Shown here piece by piece: positions 12,776-21,006 of a DNA stretch of 22,198 bases. This DNA comes from Alphaproteobacteria bacterium. Lineage in GTDB: Bacteria; Pseudomonadota; Alphaproteobacteria; Sphingomonadales; Sphingomonadaceae. The stretch lies in assembly GCA_018828205.1 (NCBI GenBank), contig JAHJWA010000354.1, positions 1-22,198 of the forward strand. Reading direction: 5' to 3'. The notes under the pieces are model-generated. The model ran no database searches and was not told the origin of the DNA. It saw nothing but the letters and a program-made list of their open reading frames with translations. The position numbers and the translations under genes were made by a program. Position 1 is the first letter of the stretch; the number at the start of each line of letters is the position of its first letter.

Positions 12776-13626
12776 TCTTTCTGATACTTTCCTAATTCCC
12801 CCATTGAAGCCGGGGCTCTGAACTCGCCTTCGGCCCTAGGTCCACGCTCGGCAGCGGCGTGCGCTCTCTGGGCTTCGGGATCGTCAGGATGGAGGATCTC
12901 CGCGCGCTCTTCGGGCGAACGGGCTGCAGACCATCTTGTGTGGAGGTCGCGGCGGTCGAGATCCGGGTTCCGGTGCGCCGCCCAGCTGGCGCTGCTCGCC
13001 TGCCTGACCTGCCGTCCGATCGCCCGCTGCCAAAACGGCGGCAGCAGCGGCGAGCCCTTAAACTTCGGCAGGCGGTCGAAGTCGAAGAGACCCTTAAGCT
13101 TCTGGCGCAGATGCATCTTCAGGCGTGAGGGGAGCTTCGCGAAATCGATCAGATAGGCGTTCGAAGTCTGTGCCACGACCTGCCCGCCATTGGCTTCTGG
13201 CCGGTCGATGCGGACAGTCCGCCGTACCCAGTCGATGCCCAGATGCTCGCGCAGCTTTGCGAGCAAGGATATAGTGGTAGGCCTCGCGAAACCAGTCTTC
13301 GCCATTATCGTCTCGATGCTTGGACTGCACTGTCCGGTTTCATAGTCGGTGCAGCGCCGCAGAAGCGTCTCCGCAACATCGATCATGTTGTTGGTGATTG
13401 TGTGCGGCTTTCCGTAGATCTTGGTTTCATTGGCGTAAGTGCGCACTGCGAGAATGAATTCACTGATGAATTTGAAAATTTCCGCGCGCTTCCGTCCTTT
13501 GAAGGGGAAGGCGACCTGGGCGCGCGGATCGTTCTCATCATAGCTTCCGCGCCAGACGGGCTGGTCGGTCCGTTGGCGGGGCGCATAGCGGCGGTCGAGG
13601 ACGTTGGCAAAGGAGGTGGCGGTCAT
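12772..13626 (-). CDS. Winged-helix DNA-binding protein, replication-initiator-like
   Basis: A 284-residue protein with a strong ribosome binding site (GGGAGG) before ATG 13626. The middle (about residues 80-145) contains DVAETLLRRCTDYETGQCSP followed by SIETIMAKTGFARPTTISLL and AKLREHLGIDWVRRT. That resembles the winged-helix domain of alphaproteobacterial plasmid or prophage replication proteins (lambda O/RepA-like helix-turn-helix group). SNAYLIDFAKLP follows, as in those proteins. The C-terminal third is charged and poorly conserved in appearance. It lies 28 bp downstream of the integrase on the same strand, probably in one operon. It is the only clear DNA-binding regulator or initiator in the visible early region and could replace P2 gpA or the repressor. 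The function is inferred. Confidence 0.6.
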   Translation of the reverse strand: MTATSFANVLDRRYAPRQRTDQPVWRGSYDENDPRAQVAFPFKGRKRAEIFKFISEFILAVRTYANETKIYGKPHTITNNMIDVAETLLRRCTDYETGQCSPSIETIMAKTGFARPTTISLLAKLREHLGIDWVRRTVRIDRPEANGGQVVAQTSNAYLIDFAKLPSRLKMHLRQKLKGLFDFDRLPKFKGSPLLPPFWQRAIGRQVRQASSASWAAHRNPDLDRRDLHTRWSAARSPEERAEILHPDDPEAQRAHAAAERGPRAEGEFRAPASMGELGKYQKE

Positions 13627-13654
13627 GCTGCACCTCCCGCGCTCGAACGGCGCG

Positions 13655-14908
13655 TCAGTGCTTGCGCAGGCCTTCCACCAGCGTCTCCGGCTCCGGGAGA
13701 TCGGCGACCAGCAGGTCGGCCCATTCCTGTGCGAGCTCGCGCCGGCGCCGCATGTAGGCAGCGCGGTTGTAGACCGCCTCGACCCCGGCTGGCCGGTGAG
13801 CCAGCATCAGGTCGATGATTGCCCGATCGGCCGGTCGATCGAGATCCGCGGCCCGCTCGTTCATGATCGTGGCGAAGCTCGAGCGCCAGCCGTGCGGAAC
13901 ATGCCGGCCGCCGAAGCCAGGGACGCGCTTGTAATTCGTGCTGAGCGCGTTTTCGCTGATCGGCCGATGCGAGTAGCGCGTCGAGGGGAAGAGGTATTTG
14001 CGATTGCCGGCGAAGGCGATCGCCGCTTTGACGGTGGCCACCGCCTGGCGCGACAGCGGCACGATGAACTCGAAGGCATCCTGCTCGCTCTCCGCGAGCT
14101 CGAGCTTCATTTTCGAAGCGGGGATCCGCCAGAGCGGTTCTTTGCCGTCGAGCCCCTCGAACTCCGTGCGCTCCGCGAACCGGATGTTGCCCGGCCGCAC
14201 GGCCGTGAGCGCCAGCAGGCGCGATGCAAGCTTGGTTGCCGGCTGGCAGGGCTCCGCCTCGATCGCACCCAGGAAGTCGCGGCAATCGCGCAGAGCGAGC
14301 AGGGCAGGGTAACGCCGCCGGGGCACCGGTTTGAGCGCGCGGGTCAGCGACGCGGCCGGGTTCGTCTCCGCCCAGTCGAGCGCGATCGCGCTCTCGAAGA
14401 TCGCCGATGCGTACTGGCGCAGCCGATGCGCGATCTCGACCGCACCGCGCTGCTGCACCCGGTCGAGTTCCGCGATGAGATCGCGTGGTGCAATTTCCCG
14501 CAGCGGCCGCGACCGCAGCTTCGGCAACAGATCCGCCTCGAGCCGATCCTTGACCGTCTTGGCGTGCTTGGGCTTCCAGCCCTCCTGCTGCAGCGAGAGC
14601 CAGCGGGTGGCCGCTTCGCCGAAGGTGATCGCCTGGTCCGGTGCCGCAGCCTTCGCCGCGCGGCTGCCGGGATCGATCCCATTGCGCAGCAGCTTGCGGG
14701 CCTCGTCCTTCGCATCGCGCGCTTCGCCGAGCCGGACTTCCGGATACAGGCCGAGCGCGAGCTGCTTTTCCTTGCCTTCGAAGCGGTACTTCAGGCGCCA
14801 GCTCTTGGTGCCCGAGGGGAGGATAAGTAAATGCAGACCCTGCTGATCGGACAGCTTCACCGGTTTCGGGCCCGGCTGTGCCGCCTTGCACTGTTTGTCC
14901 GTCAGCAC
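13655..14908 (-). CDS. int: Tyrosine-recombinase prophage integrase (DUF4102/P4-type)
   Basis: A 417-residue protein starting at GTG 14908 (MLTDKQCKAAQPGPKPVKLS). The N-terminal DUF4102-type domain has KYRFEGKEKQLALGLYPEV and LGEARDAKDEARKLL. A SAM-like core-binding domain follows (about 95-185). The catalytic set is visible: Arg238 (LTAVRPGN), Lys266 region, His339-x-x-Arg342 (HGWR), His371 (AHR) and the nucleophile Tyr380 (VYNRAAY). It catalyses integration and excision at att in the tRNA-Asn gene, about 160 bp from its start. It is read away from the tRNA, opposite to P2, where int is read toward attP. Three TGCCCCCA repeats overlap its upstream region and may couple binding to expression. 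Confidence 0.93.
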   Translation of the reverse strand: MLTDKQCKAAQPGPKPVKLSDQQGLHLLILPSGTKSWRLKYRFEGKEKQLALGLYPEVRLGEARDAKDEARKLLRNGIDPGSRAAKAAAPDQAITFGEAATRWLSLQQEGWKPKHAKTVKDRLEADLLPKLRSRPLREIAPRDLIAELDRVQQRGAVEIAHRLRQYASAIFESAIALDWAETNPAASLTRALKPVPRRRYPALLALRDCRDFLGAIEAEPCQPATKLASRLLALTAVRPGNIRFAERTEFEGLDGKEPLWRIPASKMKLELAESEQDAFEFIVPLSRQAVATVKAAIAFAGNRKYLFPSTRYSHRPISENALSTNYKRVPGFGGRHVPHGWRSSFATIMNERAADLDRPADRAIIDLMLAHRPAGVEAVYNRAAYMRRRRELAQEWADLLVADLPEPETLVEGLRKH

Positions 14909-14912
14909 ACGA

Positions 14913-14953
14913 TGCCCCCAGCCCGATTCGGCGGTGCCCCCAAAATGCCCCCA
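14913..14953. repeat. Three phased TGCCCCCA repeats, candidate integrase arm-binding sites
   Basis: TGCCCCCA occurs at 14913-14920, 14935-14942 and 14946-14953, with starts 22 and 11 bases apart (two and one helical turns). All face the same way. They lie between the integrase start codon and the tRNA core, where arm-type sites of tyrosine integrases are expected. The copy closest to int overlaps its probable ribosome binding site. Confidence 0.6.
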
Positions 14954-15046
14954 GCGAGTGCCGGAAAGTGGCGGAACCTAATGGAATTCGATGGAGGGTG
15001 AATGCTTCGAAAACCGCGCATTTGCAAGGGTTTCCGGACCTGTTTG

Positions 15047-15067
15047 AACCGCTGTGGAACAGCGGTT
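15047..15067. other. Perfect 9-bp hairpin abutting the tRNA-Asn CCA end
   Basis: AACCGCTGT (15047-15055) and ACAGCGGTT (15059-15067) form a perfect stem with a 3-base centre. The last base is also the terminal A of the tRNA CCA. As RNA it would follow the tRNA 3' end on the minus strand and could serve in termination or 3' processing; the downstream T-content is weak. Alternatively it is a phage-borne element at the recombination core. Confidence 0.5.
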
Positions 15068-15141
15068 GGCTCCCCGAGTTGGATTCGAACCAACGACCAA
15101 GTGATTAACAGTCACCTACTCTACCGCTGAGCTATCGGGGA
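15067..15141 (-). tRNA. tRNA-Asn (GTT), prophage attachment site
   Basis: Read on the minus strand, TCCCCGA (acceptor, from 15141) pairs with TCGGGGA, followed by discriminator G and an encoded CCA (15069-15067). The D arm has TAGCTCAGCGGTAGAGTA. The anticodon loop is CTGTTAATC with anticodon GTT (Asn), and the T arm is GTTGG-TTCGAAT-CCAAC. It totals 75 nt with CCA. The prophage integrase begins about 160 bp from its 3' end, so the phage presumably recombined here and rebuilt the tRNA end. The host side continues with nadK. Confidence 0.96.
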
Positions 15142-15163
15142 GCAGCCAGGTCGGCAGGGGCGC

Positions 15164-15192
15164 GCTATATGGGGGCTCGCGGGGTTTGGCAA
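15164..15192 (-). promoter_or_regulatory. Sigma-70-type promoter of tRNA-Asn
   Basis: On the minus strand TTGCCA (15192-15187) and TATAGC (15169-15164) are separated by 17 bases. Transcription would start around 15157, about 16 bases before the mature tRNA 5' end. Spacing and match are good for a housekeeping promoter, and no other gene would use it. Confidence 0.65.
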
Positions 15193-15226
15193 GCGGGCGC
15201 GGCGCGATTTTTCGCAGGCGGTCCGA

Positions 15227-16006
15227 TCAGACCAGAAACTGTTCCGCGACGATCCGTTCGTCGAGCGCATGGCCGGGATCGAACAGCAATTGCAGCTCCT
15301 TCTCGCGCGCGATGCGAAGCGACACCTCGGCGATGTCGCGCACCTCCTTCTGGTCGGCCACGACCGAGACCGGCCGCTTGTCGGATTCGAGTACGCGGAA
15401 GCGGATCGCGCTGCGGTCGGGCAGGATCGCGCCGCGCCAGCGCCGCGGGCGGAAAGGGCTGATCGGGGTCAGCGCGAGGAGATGCGAATCGAGAGGCAGG
15501 ATCGGGCCGTTGGCCGAAAGATTGTAGGCCGTCGATCCCGCCGGGGTCGCCACCAGCACGCCGTCGCAGACCAGCTCCTTGATCCGCACCTTGTCATCGA
15601 CCGAGACCTCGATCTTGGCGGTCTGGCGGGTTTCGCGCAGCAGCGAGACCTCGTTGATGGCGCAGAATTCCTGTCTGCTTCCATCCTGCCGGACCGCCTC
15701 CATCGACAGGGGAGCGACCGCGACGCTGCGCGCGCGCTCGATCCGGCGCAGCAGTTTTTCGGGCGAGCGGTTGTGGTTCATCAGAAAGCCGACAGTGCCC
15801 AGGTTCACCCCGTAGACCGGCTTGATCATCCCGCAATCGAGCATGGCGTGGAGCGTCTGCAGCATGGCGCCGTCGCCGCCGATGACCACTGCAGCCTGCG
15901 CCTCCTCGAGCGGGACCCAGTCGGCCAGCCCCCGATACATCGGTGCGACCTCGTGCGCGCGCGCGGTATCGGAGACGATCAGCGCCAGCTTTTCGAAATT
16001 CGGCAT
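15227..16006 (-). CDS. nadK: NAD kinase
   Basis: A 259-residue protein from ATG 16006 (MPNFEKLALIVSDT), with GGGAAAG upstream. It phosphorylates NAD to NADP. Family motifs are present: GGDG (43-46), GVNLGTVGFLMN (66-77), NE (118-119) and DGVLVATPAGSTAYNLSANG (149-168). The length is typical of the short alphaproteobacterial form. An upstream in-frame start at 16144 is unlikely because it overlaps the region shared with the divergent gene. This is host chromosome just beyond the prophage attachment site. Confidence 0.95.
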   Translation of the reverse strand: MPNFEKLALIVSDTARAHEVAPMYRGLADWVPLEEAQAAVVIGGDGAMLQTLHAMLDCGMIKPVYGVNLGTVGFLMNHNRSPEKLLRRIERARSVAVAPLSMEAVRQDGSRQEFCAINEVSLLRETRQTAKIEVSVDDKVRIKELVCDGVLVATPAGSTAYNLSANGPILPLDSHLLALTPISPFRPRRWRGAILPDRSAIRFRVLESDKRPVSVVADQKEVRDIAEVSLRIAREKELQLLFDPGHALDERIVAEQFLV

Positions 16007-16164
16007 CGAGCTTTCCCGTGGTGATCGTCTGGGTGAACGTCTGGTCGCGGCGCGGGAGTGGCGCGCAGAGCGGTGGCTGCGCGAGTGTGTATGGGCGGGC
16101 GTCCCATTTGGCAACGCGGGGAAATTACTGGCGCATTCCTGCAATCCGACGGATATGGGGGCGC

Positions 16165-17484
16165 ATGGCCAGCCTCGCCTCAGCGACAGACGACGATACG
16201 CGCGACCGGCTCACCGGGCTCGCGACGCTCGATCACGCCCGCCAGGTCCTCGATCGCTGGTGGCAGGAATGGCCCCCGGGAAGCACCGAATGCCCGATCC
16301 ATGTCATGCTGATCTCGGTGGGGCGGATCGATCGCGTGAACGTCGCCTTCGGCGAGACCGCGGGCGATGGCGCGCTGATCGAGATCGCCCAGCGCATCCG
16401 CCATTTCGCCGGCGACGAGCTCGAGAGCGGGGTCTGGATCGCGGCGCGCAGTTCGGGCGACACCTTTCTCCTCGCGCTGCGCGAGGAGTGCAATCGGGAG
16501 CGCTGGCAATGGCTCGCCGAGGCGCTGGCCGATGCGATCGCCATGCCGATCGGCGACCCCGATACCGGGCACAGCCTGCGGTTGTGGCCGCGCGTCGCGC
16601 TGATCCGCGCGGTGGCGGGGGATACGGCGGGATCCCTGCTCGATACGCTCTCCGAGGCCTCGGTACGGATCCGCTCGTTGCAGGGCCACCGCGTGGTCTG
16701 GACCAGCGGCGAGCTGGCGAAGGACGGACGCTCGAGCCAGCAGCTCGAAGCCGATCTGCTCGCCGCGATCGATCGCGATGAAATCTCGATCCGGTTCCAG
16801 CCGCAATATGCGCTCGAGACGGATCTGCTGATCGGTGCCGAAGCGCTCGCGCGCTGGGACCACCCCATGCTGGGGCGGGTCGGCGCGGCAACGCTGTTCA
16901 CCATCGCCGAGCGCGCGGATCACACCGCGCAGCTCTCGCGGCATATCGCCTCCAAGGCGCTGGCGGCGGCGCGCGCCTGGCCCGAGGGGCTGCGGCTGTC
17001 GATCAACGTCACCCCCGCCGATCTCGCGGCGGGCAGTTTCGCGCGCGAATTTCTCGCGCTGGTCGCGGCCAGCGGGATCGATCCGCATTCGCTGACGCTC
17101 GAGATCACCGAGCAGGTGCTGCTCGCCGATCTGGAACAGGTGAGCGCGGTTCTGGACGAGCTCAAGGCCAATGGGATCAGCCTCTCGCTCGACGATTTCG
17201 GCGCCGGCTTCTGCAATTTCCGTTACCTGAAAGTGCTTCCCATAGACCATCTCAAGCTCGACCGCTCGATGATCGAGGGGGTGCTCGAGGATGAGCGCGA
17301 TCTCGCGGTGTTCCGCGCGATCGTGGCCATGGCCAAGGCGCTCGATCTCAAGGTGGTGGTCGAAGGGGTCGAGACCGAAGCACAGCGGGCGCTGATCGCG
17401 CGCGAGGGCTGCGAGGTCTATCAGGGCTTCCTGCGCGCCGAGCCGATGCCCGCGGAAGAATTCCTCGCGCTCGCTGCGCGCTAG
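16165..17484 (+). CDS. Degenerate-GGDEF/EAL protein, likely c-di-GMP phosphodiesterase
   Basis: A 439-residue protein from ATG 16165 (MASLASATDDDTRDRLTGLA). The N-terminal half is a GGDEF-fold domain (about 14-185) whose active site reads SSGDTF (96-101) instead of GGDEF, so cyclase activity is unlikely. The C-terminal EAL domain is complete at key sites: AEALARW (Glu226), SINVTP (Asn), LEITE (Glu), DDFGAG (Asp343, Asp344), VVVEGVET (Glu) and YQGFL (Gln). It should hydrolyse cyclic di-GMP to pGpG in the cytoplasm. The GGDEF part may act as a GTP sensor, as known for some family members. No transmembrane or PAS domain is seen. It is divergent from nadK and shares its stop CTAG with mfd. Confidence 0.9.
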   Translation: MASLASATDDDTRDRLTGLATLDHARQVLDRWWQEWPPGSTECPIHVMLISVGRIDRVNVAFGETAGDGALIEIAQRIRHFAGDELESGVWIAARSSGDTFLLALREECNRERWQWLAEALADAIAMPIGDPDTGHSLRLWPRVALIRAVAGDTAGSLLDTLSEASVRIRSLQGHRVVWTSGELAKDGRSSQQLEADLLAAIDRDEISIRFQPQYALETDLLIGAEALARWDHPMLGRVGAATLFTIAERADHTAQLSRHIASKALAAARAWPEGLRLSINVTPADLAAGSFAREFLALVAASGIDPHSLTLEITEQVLLADLEQVSAVLDELKANGISLSLDDFGAGFCNFRYLKVLPIDHLKLDRSMIEGVLEDERDLAVFRAIVAMAKALDLKVVVEGVETEAQRALIAREGCEVYQGFLRAEPMPAEEFLALAAR

Positions 17485-20400
17485 GCCGGCTGCTTGGCCT
17501 TGCGCGCCTTGCGCGCGATTCCGCCCAGACCCTTGGTCAGCTGGTAGAGCCCGTTCAGCCGGCTCTCGGGCGAATTCCATGCGCGGCTGATCACCAGCTT
17601 CATGTCGGGGCGCAGCTTGGCGGTGCCCTTCAGGCGATCGACATAGGAAAGCAGCCCCATCGGATCGGGGAAATCGTCGTTGTGGAAGGTGACCAGCGTG
17701 CCGGCATTGCCGACGTCGATCTTGGCGATGTTCGCCTCGATCGCCTGGTGCTTGATCTCGATCAGCCGGACCAGATTGGCGGTCGCTGCGGGCAGGTCGC
17801 CGAAGCGGTCGATCATCTCGGCGGCCAGCGCCTCGATCTCGCCCTTGTCGCGCGCGTCGTTGAGACGGCGGTAGAGCGCCATCCGCACCGCGAGATCGGG
17901 GACGTAATCCTCGGGGATCATGATCGGCGCATCGACGGTGATCTGCGGGCTGACGCTGTCGGGCTTGGCGTCGAGTCCCGCCTCGCCGGCCTTGGCCGCA
18001 AGGATCGCGTCCTCGAGCATAGACTGGTAGAGCTCGAACCCGACCTCGCGGATATGCCCCGATTGTTCGTCGCCGAGCAGATTGCCCGCGCCGCGGATGT
18101 CGAGATCGTGGCTGGCGAGCTGGAACCCGGCGCCCAGGCTGTCGAGATCGCCCAGCACCTTCAAGCGCTTCTCGCCGACCTCGGACAGCTGCGTGTCCTT
18201 GGCATAGGTCAGATAGGCATAGGCGCGCAGCTTCGCGCGGCCCACGCGGCCGCGCAGTTGGTAGAGCTGGGCGAGGCCGAAGATATCCGCGCGGTGGATG
18301 ATGATGGTGTTGGCGCTGGGGATATCGAGCCCGCTCTCGACGATGGTGGTCGCCAGCAGCACGTCGTATTGCCGGTCGTAGAAGGCGCTCATCCGCTCTT
18401 CGACCTCGTTGGGCGCCATCTGGCCGTGCGCGGTGACCGGCTTGATCTCGGGCACCGCCTCGCGCAGCCATTTCTCGATCTCGGCCATGTCGGCGATGCG
18501 CGGGACGATGATGAAGCTCTGCCCGCCGCGATGGTGTTCGCGCAGCAAGGCCTCGCGCATCACGATCTCGTCCCATTCCATCACATAGGTGCGGACCGCG
18601 AGACGATCGACCGGCGGGGTCTGGATGGTCGAGAGCTCGCGCAGGCCCGTCATCGCCATCTGCAGCGTGCGCGGGATCGGGGTGGCGGTGAGGGTGAGCA
18701 TGTGCACATCGGCGCGCAGCTGTTTGAGCTTTTCCTTGTGCGTCACCCCGAAGCGCTGTTCCTCGTCGACGATGACAAGGCCGAGATCCTTGAAACCGGT
18801 GCTCTTGGAAAGGATCGCGTGGGTGCCGACCACGATGTCGAGCGCGCCGCTGGCGAGCCGTTCGCGGGTTTCCTTCATCTCCTTGGCCGGGACCAGCCGG
18901 CTGAGCCGTCCGACCTCGATCGGGAAACCGGCGAAGCGCTCGGAGAAACCCTGATAGTGCTGGCGCGCGAGCAGCGTGGTGGGGGCGATGACCGCCACCT
19001 GCTGTCCGTTCATCGCGGCGACGAAGGCGGCGCGCAGCGCCACCTCGGTCTTGCCGAAGCCGACATCGCCGCAGACCAGCCGGTCCATCGGGTGGCCGCT
19101 TTCCAGATCGCGCAGCACATCCTCGATGGCGCGCTCCTGATCCTCGGTCTCTTCCCACGGGAAACGGTCGAGGAACTGGTTGAAAGGTCCTGATTCGACT
19201 TCGAAAACCGGCGCCTTGCGGAGCGCGCGTGCGGCCGCGGTGCGCAGCAGCTCGTGCGCGATTTCGCGGATTCGCTCCTTGAGCTGCGAGCGGCGCTTCT
19301 GCCACGCCTCGCCGCCGAGGCGGTCGAGCATGACCGCATCCTCGGACGAACCGTAGCGGCTGAGCACGTCGATGTTCTCGACCGGGATGAACAGCTTGTC
19401 GCCGCCGCGATAGGCCAGCATCACGCAATCGTGCTTGCTCTTGCCGACCGCGATCGCCTCGAGCCCGAGATATTTGCCGATCCCGTGCTCGGTGTGGACC
19501 ACCAGATCGCCGACCGACAGAGCTTGCAGCTCGGCGAGAAAGGCGTCGGAGCTCTTGCGCTTCTTGCGCCGCCGGACCAGCCGGTCGCCGAGGATGTCCT
19601 GCTCGGTGAGGACCTCGAGCTCGTCATTGGCGAAGCTGGTGTCGAGCGGGACGATCATCGCCGCGGGCACGCCCTTGGCCGAAAGTCCGAGCGCCTCCTG
19701 CCAGCTGTCCGCCAGCTGGATCGCGATCCCGGCCTCCTCGAGGATCGAGACCATCCGCGCGCGGCTACCCTTGGAATAGGTCGCGAGCAGCGGTCTGCGC
19801 CCAGCCTTGGCGACCGCTTTGAGATGGTCGGCGAGCAGCGGGTAAACGTTCTCGCCGCGCGCGCGGTCGGGGCCGAAGTCGCGGCCCGAGCGGAAGCCGA
19901 AGTCGAGGACCTTCGTGCTTGCGGGCTCGTCGAAGCCGGTGCTGCGGTGGACCGGGTGGGCATCCAGCGCGCGGGTCAGCTCGTCCTTGTCGAGATAGAG
20001 CGAGGCGGGCTCGACCGGACGGTAACTGCCCTTGGCCTGTCCCGAAGCCTGGGTGCGCGCGGCGTAATAATCGGCGATATCGCCCAGCCGCTCCTCGGCG
20101 GCGTTCATCGCCGCGCCGTCGATCACCACGATGTCGCGGTCGTCGAGATGATCGAACAGCGTCGCCATCCGCTCCTCGAACAGCGGCAGCCAATGCTCCA
20201 TGCCTGCCAGCCGCCGCCCCTCGCTGACCGCCTCGTAGAGCGGATCCTGCGTCGCATCGGCGCCGAACAATTCGCGGTAGCGGGTGCGGAAGCGCTTGAT
20301 GCTGGCCTCGTCGAGCAGCGCCTCGCTGGCGGGGAGCAGCAGATGCGACTCGATCCGCGCGGTGGTCATCTGCGTGTTCGGGTCGAACAGCCGCAGGCTT

Positions 20401-20969
20401 TCCAGCTCGTCGCCGAAGAAATCCAGCCGCAGGCCCTCGTCGAGCCCCGAGGGGAAGACATCGACGATCGAGCCGCGGATCGCGTATTCGCCCTTGTCCG
20501 CCACGGTGTCGGTGCGGCTGTAGCCCTCCCGCTGGAGCAGCCGCGCGAGGCTGTCGCGGCCGATCTCGCTGCCGATCGCGAATTCGCGCACGCCCTCGCG
20601 GATGCGGAACGGGGTGAGCACGCGCTGGAGCGCGGCGTTGAGCGTGGTGACCAGCAATTGCGCGCCCGGTTTGCCGCTCTGCAACCGGTGGAGCGCGGCG
20701 AGCCGCTTGGCGCTGACCGTCAGCGCGGGGCTGGAGCGGTCGTAGGGCAACGCGTCCCAGGCGGGGAACTCGATCACCTCGAGCTCGGGGGCGAAATAAT
20801 GCGCCGCGTCGCTGACCGCGCGCATCGCGGTGTCGTCGGGGGCGATGAACACCGCGCGGCCTTCGCCGGCGCGCGCCAGATCGGCCATCACCAGCGGCTG
20901 GCTGCCGCGCGCGACCTGCGCCAGCGTCAGCGGCGTCGTGGCGGAAAGAATGCGGGAAAGATCGGGCAT
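17481..20969 (-). CDS. mfd: Transcription-repair coupling factor Mfd
   Basis: A 1162-residue protein of normal Mfd length. The N-terminal UvrB-like part carries EFPAWDALPYDRSSP. The RNA-polymerase-interacting CarD-like domain lies around 482-550 (VGDLVVHTEHGIGKYLGLE). The RecG-like translocase has Walker A GDVGFGKTE (634-642), DEEQ (735-738), TLTATPIPRTLQM and QLRGRVGR. The C-terminal TRCF domain follows (from YVPDLAVRMALYRRLND). It removes RNA polymerase stalled at lesions and recruits UvrA. It lies 37 bp downstream of sdhE on the same strand, probably one operon. Its TAG stop shares CTAG with the stop of the convergent GGDEF/EAL gene. Confidence 0.97.
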   Translation of the reverse strand: MPDLSRILSATTPLTLAQVARGSQPLVMADLARAGEGRAVFIAPDDTAMRAVSDAAHYFAPELEVIEFPAWDALPYDRSSPALTVSAKRLAALHRLQSGKPGAQLLVTTLNAALQRVLTPFRIREGVREFAIGSEIGRDSLARLLQREGYSRTDTVADKGEYAIRGSIVDVFPSGLDEGLRLDFFGDELESLRLFDPNTQMTTARIESHLLLPASEALLDEASIKRFRTRYRELFGADATQDPLYEAVSEGRRLAGMEHWLPLFEERMATLFDHLDDRDIVVIDGAAMNAAEERLGDIADYYAARTQASGQAKGSYRPVEPASLYLDKDELTRALDAHPVHRSTGFDEPASTKVLDFGFRSGRDFGPDRARGENVYPLLADHLKAVAKAGRRPLLATYSKGSRARMVSILEEAGIAIQLADSWQEALGLSAKGVPAAMIVPLDTSFANDELEVLTEQDILGDRLVRRRKKRKSSDAFLAELQALSVGDLVVHTEHGIGKYLGLEAIAVGKSKHDCVMLAYRGGDKLFIPVENIDVLSRYGSSEDAVMLDRLGGEAWQKRRSQLKERIREIAHELLRTAAARALRKAPVFEVESGPFNQFLDRFPWEETEDQERAIEDVLRDLESGHPMDRLVCGDVGFGKTEVALRAAFVAAMNGQQVAVIAPTTLLARQHYQGFSERFAGFPIEVGRLSRLVPAKEMKETRERLASGALDIVVGTHAILSKSTGFKDLGLVIVDEEQRFGVTHKEKLKQLRADVHMLTLTATPIPRTLQMAMTGLRELSTIQTPPVDRLAVRTYVMEWDEIVMREALLREHHRGGQSFIIVPRIADMAEIEKWLREAVPEIKPVTAHGQMAPNEVEERMSAFYDRQYDVLLATTIVESGLDIPSANTIIIHRADIFGLAQLYQLRGRVGRAKLRAYAYLTYAKDTQLSEVGEKRLKVLGDLDSLGAGFQLASHDLDIRGAGNLLGDEQSGHIREVGFELYQSMLEDAILAAKAGEAGLDAKPDSVSPQITVDAPIMIPEDYVPDLAVRMALYRRLNDARDKGEIEALAAEMIDRFGDLPAATANLVRLIEIKHQAIEANIAKIDVGNAGTLVTFHNDDFPDPMGLLSYVDRLKGTAKLRPDMKLVISRAWNSPESRLNGLYQLTKGLGGIARKARKAKQPA

Positions 20970-21006
20970 GGTGCTGGTCAGCGCGGCATGATTGCTGGCG
21001 TTCCCG

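Larger units (their letters stand above)
1..15141. mobile_element. P2-type prophage, right part, integrated at tRNA-Asn
   Basis: A contiguous set of P2-family morphogenesis genes (R, X, L, M, N, O on the minus strand; P, Q on the plus strand) is followed by accessory genes and a tyrosine integrase that ends at a tRNA-Asn gene. The divergent P/O layout and the order Q-P | O-N-M-L-X-lysis-R are those of coliphage P2. The left boundary (tail genes, ogr and the second att site) is outside the window. The right boundary is inferred to lie within or at the 3' end of the tRNA (15067-15141), because integrases of this family usually recombine in tRNA genes. The early region does not resemble P2, so the element is a mosaic. 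Every structural gene reads through without visible frameshifts, so the visible part appears intact. Confidence 0.9.
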
